Position numbers and translations under genes: made by a program | Shown: piece by piece, positions 40,501 to 43,112 of the stretch | How positions within the stretch are numbered: the stretch's first letter is position 1 | Layout: each line of letters starts with the position of its first letter | Notes under the pieces: generated by a model | Databases searched by the model: none | What the model saw: the letters and a program-made list of their open reading frames with translations, nothing else | Told to the model about the DNA's origin: nothing | Source: Nemertoderma westbladi | Taxonomy: Eukaryota; Xenacoelomorpha; Nemertodermatida; Nemertodermatidae | Direction: 5' to 3' | Assembly: GCA_032718475.1 (NCBI GenBank) | Contig: JAUCBJ010006740.1 | Span: 1-43,112, forward strand | DNA: 43,112 nucleotides

Positions 40501-42614
40501 GATGGAGGCGCGTGATAAAGGGACTCCTCCTAGAACTGCGGCGGCCGCCGTTGTCATAACAATTAGCGACATTAACGACAACGACCCAACATTCGGGGAG
40601 AAGAGTTTCACAGCCAGTCTGTTGGAGAACCGGCCGCTGGGAGTTTCTGTGGTTCAAGTGGCCGCGACAGATGCGGACAAACCTGGAAACGTTAATTCGG
40701 AGGTGTGTGAATGTTAAACTGTAATAATAACGCTGTACGTATTGGCACAGTGTTCCTTATGTATAACATTATACAATTATATTATATATGATCACTTTAC
40801 AGCTCTAGAAGATTACATTACTAAGATAAATTGACCTTATAGTCGTCTTCATTGCAATGCAAACACAGGGGTTATAATTTCGGGTGATATATTTATTAAT
40901 TTGGATTGGCAGATAGTCACATAGGCCTAAAATATACCGATGACGTTAATAGTAACGAGTCACAATTTTTCATTTGATCCCAAATACTCTATACTAATTT
41001 CTGATCCTCGTATCTATATTCACACTCACTATGTTCGTTCTCGTAACAAATCTGAAAGAATTCTAGTTACTTAACTTTTCGGTTATATTTTTTAAGCTCG
41101 TTTACGAAATCGGCACTACCCTGGCGGACGCCGGGGGTGGGAAACAGGCGCCGGCGCTGTTCTATATCGACTCTACGGACGGGACCGTTAGAACACAAAA
41201 CAACGCGCTAGATTACGAAACCCTGGATTCAACCAAGGTAACATACACCACTAGGATGATGCAGGGCAGGCCGCATCTGCAACGCAATATACCCACTGCC
41301 ATATAACAGAATCCATCTAAATTAAAATATAAATTCATCTAAATTATCCCGATCAGTGTCTTCTACAGACATTTCATGAATGTCAATGTCTCAAACAAAA
41401 GTGAGGTTTTTTGAGTGCCTACACGTATTCAACACTATTCGCACACTATTCGCCTTTAAGGGTTTGTTTTCAATGTAGTGTTTCAATGTTTCAATTTTTA
41501 AACATTATCGATGTAAGTGCTAAAATGCGCTTACTGTTGAAAATCATAATATAAAACAAAATACAAACAAAAACATGTTTATTGTTACTTAATTTGTTTC
41601 TGTTATTTGTTAACTTTTGTGAAATATAAATTTCGGCGAGCTAAACTTAATATATTTTGCAATTCGTTATGAATTTAGACGATAATATTTGAAATTATTG
41701 CCAAAGACAAAGGCGTTGAGAAAGACCTAACAACACCGTTAATTAGGACGGGAACGACAACTCTAACTGTAAGGATAACAGACCAGAACGATAACTGCCC
41801 GATATTCCAACCCTCACTTAATTACGTGTAAGTAGTGAGTTTAGCCTATATTATATTCAATATGCCAGCCCTATTAATTAATTACTTGAATTAATTATTA
41901 ATTAATTATTACCTTAGTTCTGTAAGTTTAATACCTCCCAAATAACCGTAGGTTGTTTAAACATTATGTAAAGTTTCAAATTTTCAAATATCTACCAAAT
42001 ATATTAAACAAGGGGACAATTATACTGAGTTCTGAACTCTGTGATTGTTTAGGGAGTACATAGCGGCAGACATCCCTCCAACCGGGCCTGTTGTCACCGT
42101 GTTGGCCACGGATAAAGACAGCGCTGGTTACGGCACGGTTTACTACACAATGCCTCAGGCGTCTGTTGAGTTTCAGTTAGAAGGATTAACTGGCCATATA
42201 AAAGTCAGACCCAACGCCCAACTCGTCGCCAATCAGCAGGTAATTAGTTTCTACGATAACTTAGGCCTACACTAAACCGAAAGTAATTAATTTATCCGTA
42301 TTATATATATTTATTCTTTTTTATTTAAAATATAAATATAATTATTTGAAACCAGATTGCATTTTTGTTTTAATTTTATATATTTTAACAAAGATTGAAT
42401 GATCTTAGTAAATATGTTAAAAACATACTGTGAATGCGAACAGGAAAGGGGCATTTATGATATACCGGTAATTAACAATGTATGTTATTTTTTTTTTAGT
42501 ATTCCCTAAGAATAGAAGCGAGTGACGGTGGAAGTCCACCTTGCCCGAACAATCCGCCGGAATCACAAGGATCCGTTACAATAAACACATTCAAATCGAG
42601 CGATAAGCTTATAA
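34258..42614 (+). CDS. Large multi-EC cadherin gene, 13 internal exons, incomplete at both ends
   Basis: Thirteen exons join in frame (total 2318 nt, about 772 codons), and every junction has AG/GT with matching phase. The protein is a series of cadherin EC repeats with six calcium-binding DxNDN linkers in order: DVNDNRPVF, DLNDNAPEF, DDNDNWPIW, DCNDNSPIL, DINDNDPTF and DQNDNCPIF. DRE/DRD and A(T/R)D motifs occur at the expected places within repeats. Five complete repeats and two partial ones are seen. No signal peptide, membrane segment or cytoplasmic tail is in the window, so upstream and downstream exons must exist. By family knowledge it is a calcium-dependent cell-surface adhesion protein. 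Each EC repeat is split over two exons, and exons often run across the repeat boundary. Subtype (Fat, CDH23-like or other) is not assignable. The upstream exon was not found; the LINE at 30180-34125 may sit in the preceding intron. Confidence 0.93.
34588..35775. mobile_element. Foldback element with minisatellite arms, in a cadherin intron
   Basis: The outer ends TACGGTGGCCCAGAACGG (34588) and CCGTTCTGGGCCACCGTA (ending 35775) are perfect inverted copies, flanked by the 6-bp target duplication AAATTG (34582-34587 and 35776-35781). The arms carry tandem units containing GTAAATTTGAAAGTGCG: about 13 units of 22 bp on the left (about 34684-34976), and a mix of 22-bp and 14-bp units on the right (about 35276-35630). 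Between the arms is a spacer of about 300 bp (34977-35275) with no recognised gene. The long open frames in the arms, rich in FKFTLSHFQIYTF-like repeats, follow from the repeat and are not considered genes. Confidence 0.9.
35871..36002 (-). other. tRNA-like sequence inside a short inverted repeat
   Basis: On the minus strand, 35975 to 35905 folds like a tRNA: A box TGGTGTAGTGGTCAGCAT, B box GGGTTCGATCCC and a strong T arm (GCGGG/CCCGC). The acceptor stem pairs GCCTCCG with TGGTGGC, with one mismatch. The anticodon loop ACGTTTA is atypical (no U at position 33), so decoding function is doubtful. An imperfect inverted repeat starting CTATAGCAAAT surrounds it (35871-35895 and 35978-36002). It is a tRNA pseudogene, or a tRNA-derived SINE or hairpin element. 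It lies in the intron between cadherin exons 1 and 2, on the opposite strand. Confidence 0.6.
36160..36325 (+). CDS. Cadherin exon 2
   Basis: Acceptor TTTTTTTCCAG; donor GTTAGT at 36326. Codes the first half of the next EC repeat (KIDENG, VKATDIDE, QIVYSI). It starts by completing the split Arg codon and ends in phase 0. Open frame beyond 36325 is intron. The intron 36326-36823 contains a run of 19 G (36561-36579). Confidence 0.88.
36824..36999 (+). CDS. Cadherin exon 3
   Basis: Acceptor GTTTTTAG; donor GTAAGT at 37000. Codes IDENSGKLVV, DREVMASS and VKATDQG, then the linker DLNDNAPEF. Ends in phase 2. The intron 37000-37448 shows nothing recognisable. Confidence 0.9.
37449..37679 (+). CDS. 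Cadherin exon 4
   Basis: Acceptor TATTTAG; donor GTGAGT at 37680. Codes WEISFAEDT, VRDLDTDA, FTVDANTGEL and KLDRD, the first two thirds of an EC repeat. Ends in phase 2 (AT, completed to ATG by the next exon). Confidence 0.9.
37940..38120 (+). CDS. Cadherin exon 5
   Basis: Acceptor TTATTATAG; donor GTTGGT at 38121 (less than consensus). Codes VLVEVKDKN and the linker VIDDNDNWPIW, then the start of the next repeat (NIDECIELN). The frame stays open to 38390 but the next exon joins in phase 0 at 38120, so the extension is read as intron. Confidence 0.85.
38528..38692 (+). CDS. Cadherin exon 6
   Basis: Acceptor TGTCAAG (short pyrimidine tract); donor GTAAAT at 38693. Codes VTATDADLGLNARVTY, FFIEPNLGYL and ALDRDAG. 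55 codons, phase 0 at both ends. No recognisable element in the next intron (38693-39060). Confidence 0.9.
39061..39220 (+). CDS. Cadherin exon 7
   Basis: Acceptor TTATTTGACAG; donor GTTTGT at 39221. Codes two extra cysteines (ACDTAKVKAC), the linker LNDCNDNSPIL and the start of the next repeat (FSVFEDAVK). The DCNDN form of the DxNDN motif is unusual but keeps the calcium ligands. The exon lacks a frame starting with ATG, which makes it easy to miss. Ends in phase 1. Confidence 0.88.
39221..39924. other. Cadherin intron 7 with G-run, MITE relative and CCCTAA repeats
   Basis: A run of 14 G lies at 39255-39268. The stretch 39359-39434 matches the interior of the MITE at 28040-28272 (shared GTTAGAATAAC, CCACTGTAACCT and CTCCTTTCCCT-like words) but the terminal inverted repeats are not visible. 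At about 39457-39530 there are C-runs and irregular CCCTAA/CCCCCTAA units. Confidence 0.7.
39925..40106 (+). CDS. Cadherin exon 8
   Basis: Acceptor TATTATTTTAG; donor GTGATT at 40107. Codes ITATDLDDSAS, FVMDVTNGEI and NLLDREK. Ends in phase 0. Open frame after 40106 (to 40325) is intron read-through. Confidence 0.9.
40481..40702 (+). CDS. Cadherin exon 9
   Basis: Acceptor TTATTTCCAG; donor GTGTGT at 40703. Codes MEARDKGTPP, the linker DINDNDPTF and the start of the next repeat (LLENRPLGVSV, AATDADKPG). 74 codons, phase 0 at both ends. The intron 40703-41096 shows nothing recognisable. Confidence 0.92.
41097..41237 (+). CDS. Cadherin exon 10
   Basis: Acceptor TTTTTTAAG; donor GTAACA at 41238. 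Codes VYEIGTTL, FYIDSTDGTV and ALDYET, the middle of an EC repeat. 47 codons, phase 0 at both ends. It has no ATG. The intron 41238-41678 shows nothing recognisable. Confidence 0.87.
41679..41827 (+). CDS. Cadherin exon 11
   Basis: Acceptor TGAATTTAG; donor GTAAGT at 41828. Codes FEIIAKDKG and VRITDQNDNCPIF, the end of an EC repeat and the calcium linker. Ends in phase 2 (GT). The protein fits directly between exons 10 and 12. Confidence 0.88.
42053..42239 (+). CDS. Cadherin exon 12
   Basis: Acceptor TGATTGTTTAG; donor GTAATT at 42240. Codes the first half of the next EC repeat (VVTVLATDKDSAG, YGTVYY, GLTGHIKV). Ends in phase 0. Confidence 0.9.
42500..42614 (+). CDS. Cadherin exon 13, followed by a splice-donor minisatellite
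   Basis: Acceptor TTTTTTTTTAG; proposed donor GTAAGT at 42615. Codes YSLRIEASDGGSPP and then SVTINTF, the last strands of an EC repeat. The expected DxNDN linker would be in the next, unseen exon. The last bases, AAGCTTATAA, and the donor are the first unit of a tandem array that fills the rest of the window, so the exact exon end is ambiguous among repeated GTAAGT sites. Confidence 0.75.
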
Positions 42615-43112
42615 GTAAGTTAATAAGCTTATAAGTAAGTAAGTTAATAAGCTTATAAGTAAGTTAATAAGCTTATAAGCAAGTTAATAAGCTTATAAGT
42701 AAGTTAATAAGCTTATAGGTAAGTCAATAAGCTTATAAGTAAGTTAATAGGCTTACAAGTAAGTTAATAAGCTTATACGTAAGTTAATAAGCTTATAAGT
42801 AAGTTAAAAAGCTTATAAGTAAGTTAATAAGCTTTTAAAAAGTTAAAAATCTTATAAGTAACTTAATAAGCTTATAAGTAAGTTAATAAGCTGTTAAGTA
42901 AGTTAATAAGCTTTTAAAAAGTTAAAAAGCTTATAAGTAAGTTAATAAGCTTATAAGTAAGTTAATAAGCTTATAAGTAAGTTAATAAGCTGATAAGTAA
43001 TTTAATAAGCTTATAAGTAAATTAATAAGCTAATAAGTAAGTTAATAAGCTTATAAGTAAGTTAATAAGCTTATAAGTAAGTTAATAAGCTTATAAGTAA
43101 GTTAATAAGCTT
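42602..43112. repeat. 20-bp minisatellite containing a 5' splice site, about 25 units
   Basis: The unit AAGCTTATAAGTAAGTTAAT repeats with few changes from the end of cadherin exon 13 to the window end and probably beyond it. Most units keep ATAAGTAAGT, so a consensus-like donor (AA|GTAAGT) is present many times in a row. Variant units include TTTTAAAAAGTT and AAGCAAGTT. Confidence 0.95.

Overview
This is TE-rich genomic DNA from an animal, most likely an invertebrate. The evidence is a multi-exon cadherin gene with consensus GT-AG introns, intron-scale AT-rich spacers, and several retrotransposon families. No operons, Shine-Dalgarno sites or bacterial gene layout are present. I cannot name the species.

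Left part (1-10826). The window opens inside a BEL/Pao-type LTR retrotransposon (copy A, + strand). Its last ORF encodes a CCHC zinc-knuckle protein and is followed by a 1.2 kb 3' LTR. Next come an antisense fragment of a LINE (2861-3491), an apparently intact single-exon major facilitator transporter of oxalate/formate-antiporter or monocarboxylate-transporter type (4160-5545), a 5'-truncated LINE with a long open reverse transcriptase frame (6029-8425), and a decayed fragment of another LINE.

Middle part (10827-24343). A nested structure dominates. A roughly 0.9 kb foldback element with arms of about 400 bp (outer ends 10827 and 23401) was split by a complete 11.65 kb BEL/Pao element on the minus strand (11141-22794). 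That element has TG...CA LTRs that differ at only three places by eye, and a clear 5-bp target duplication (ATCTG). Its single large ORF (1345 aa) keeps Gag, zinc knuckles and aspartic protease, but lacks the reverse transcriptase, RNase H and integrase cores. It therefore looks like a young non-autonomous derivative. A remnant of the copy A 3' ORF lies beside its 3' LTR, which ties the two elements together. A 92-bp minisatellite abuts the foldback.

Right part (24344-43112). A long gene-poor stretch holds a tRNA-like sequence, a hairpin and a MITE. A second copy of the MFS transporter follows (28543-30103); it is broken by a 1-bp deletion and a 169-bp insertion flanked by 13-bp repeats. A LINE copy with several frameshifts comes next. 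From 34258 to the window end there are 13 consecutive exons of a large cadherin (about 772 codons, parts of seven EC repeats), incomplete at both ends. Its introns hold a second foldback element with minisatellite arms, a tRNA-like hairpin, a MITE relative and telomere-like repeats. After the last visible exon there is a minisatellite whose unit contains the exon's own 5' splice site.

Only the transporter(s) and the cadherin look like host genes. Everything else recognisable is mobile or repetitive DNA.
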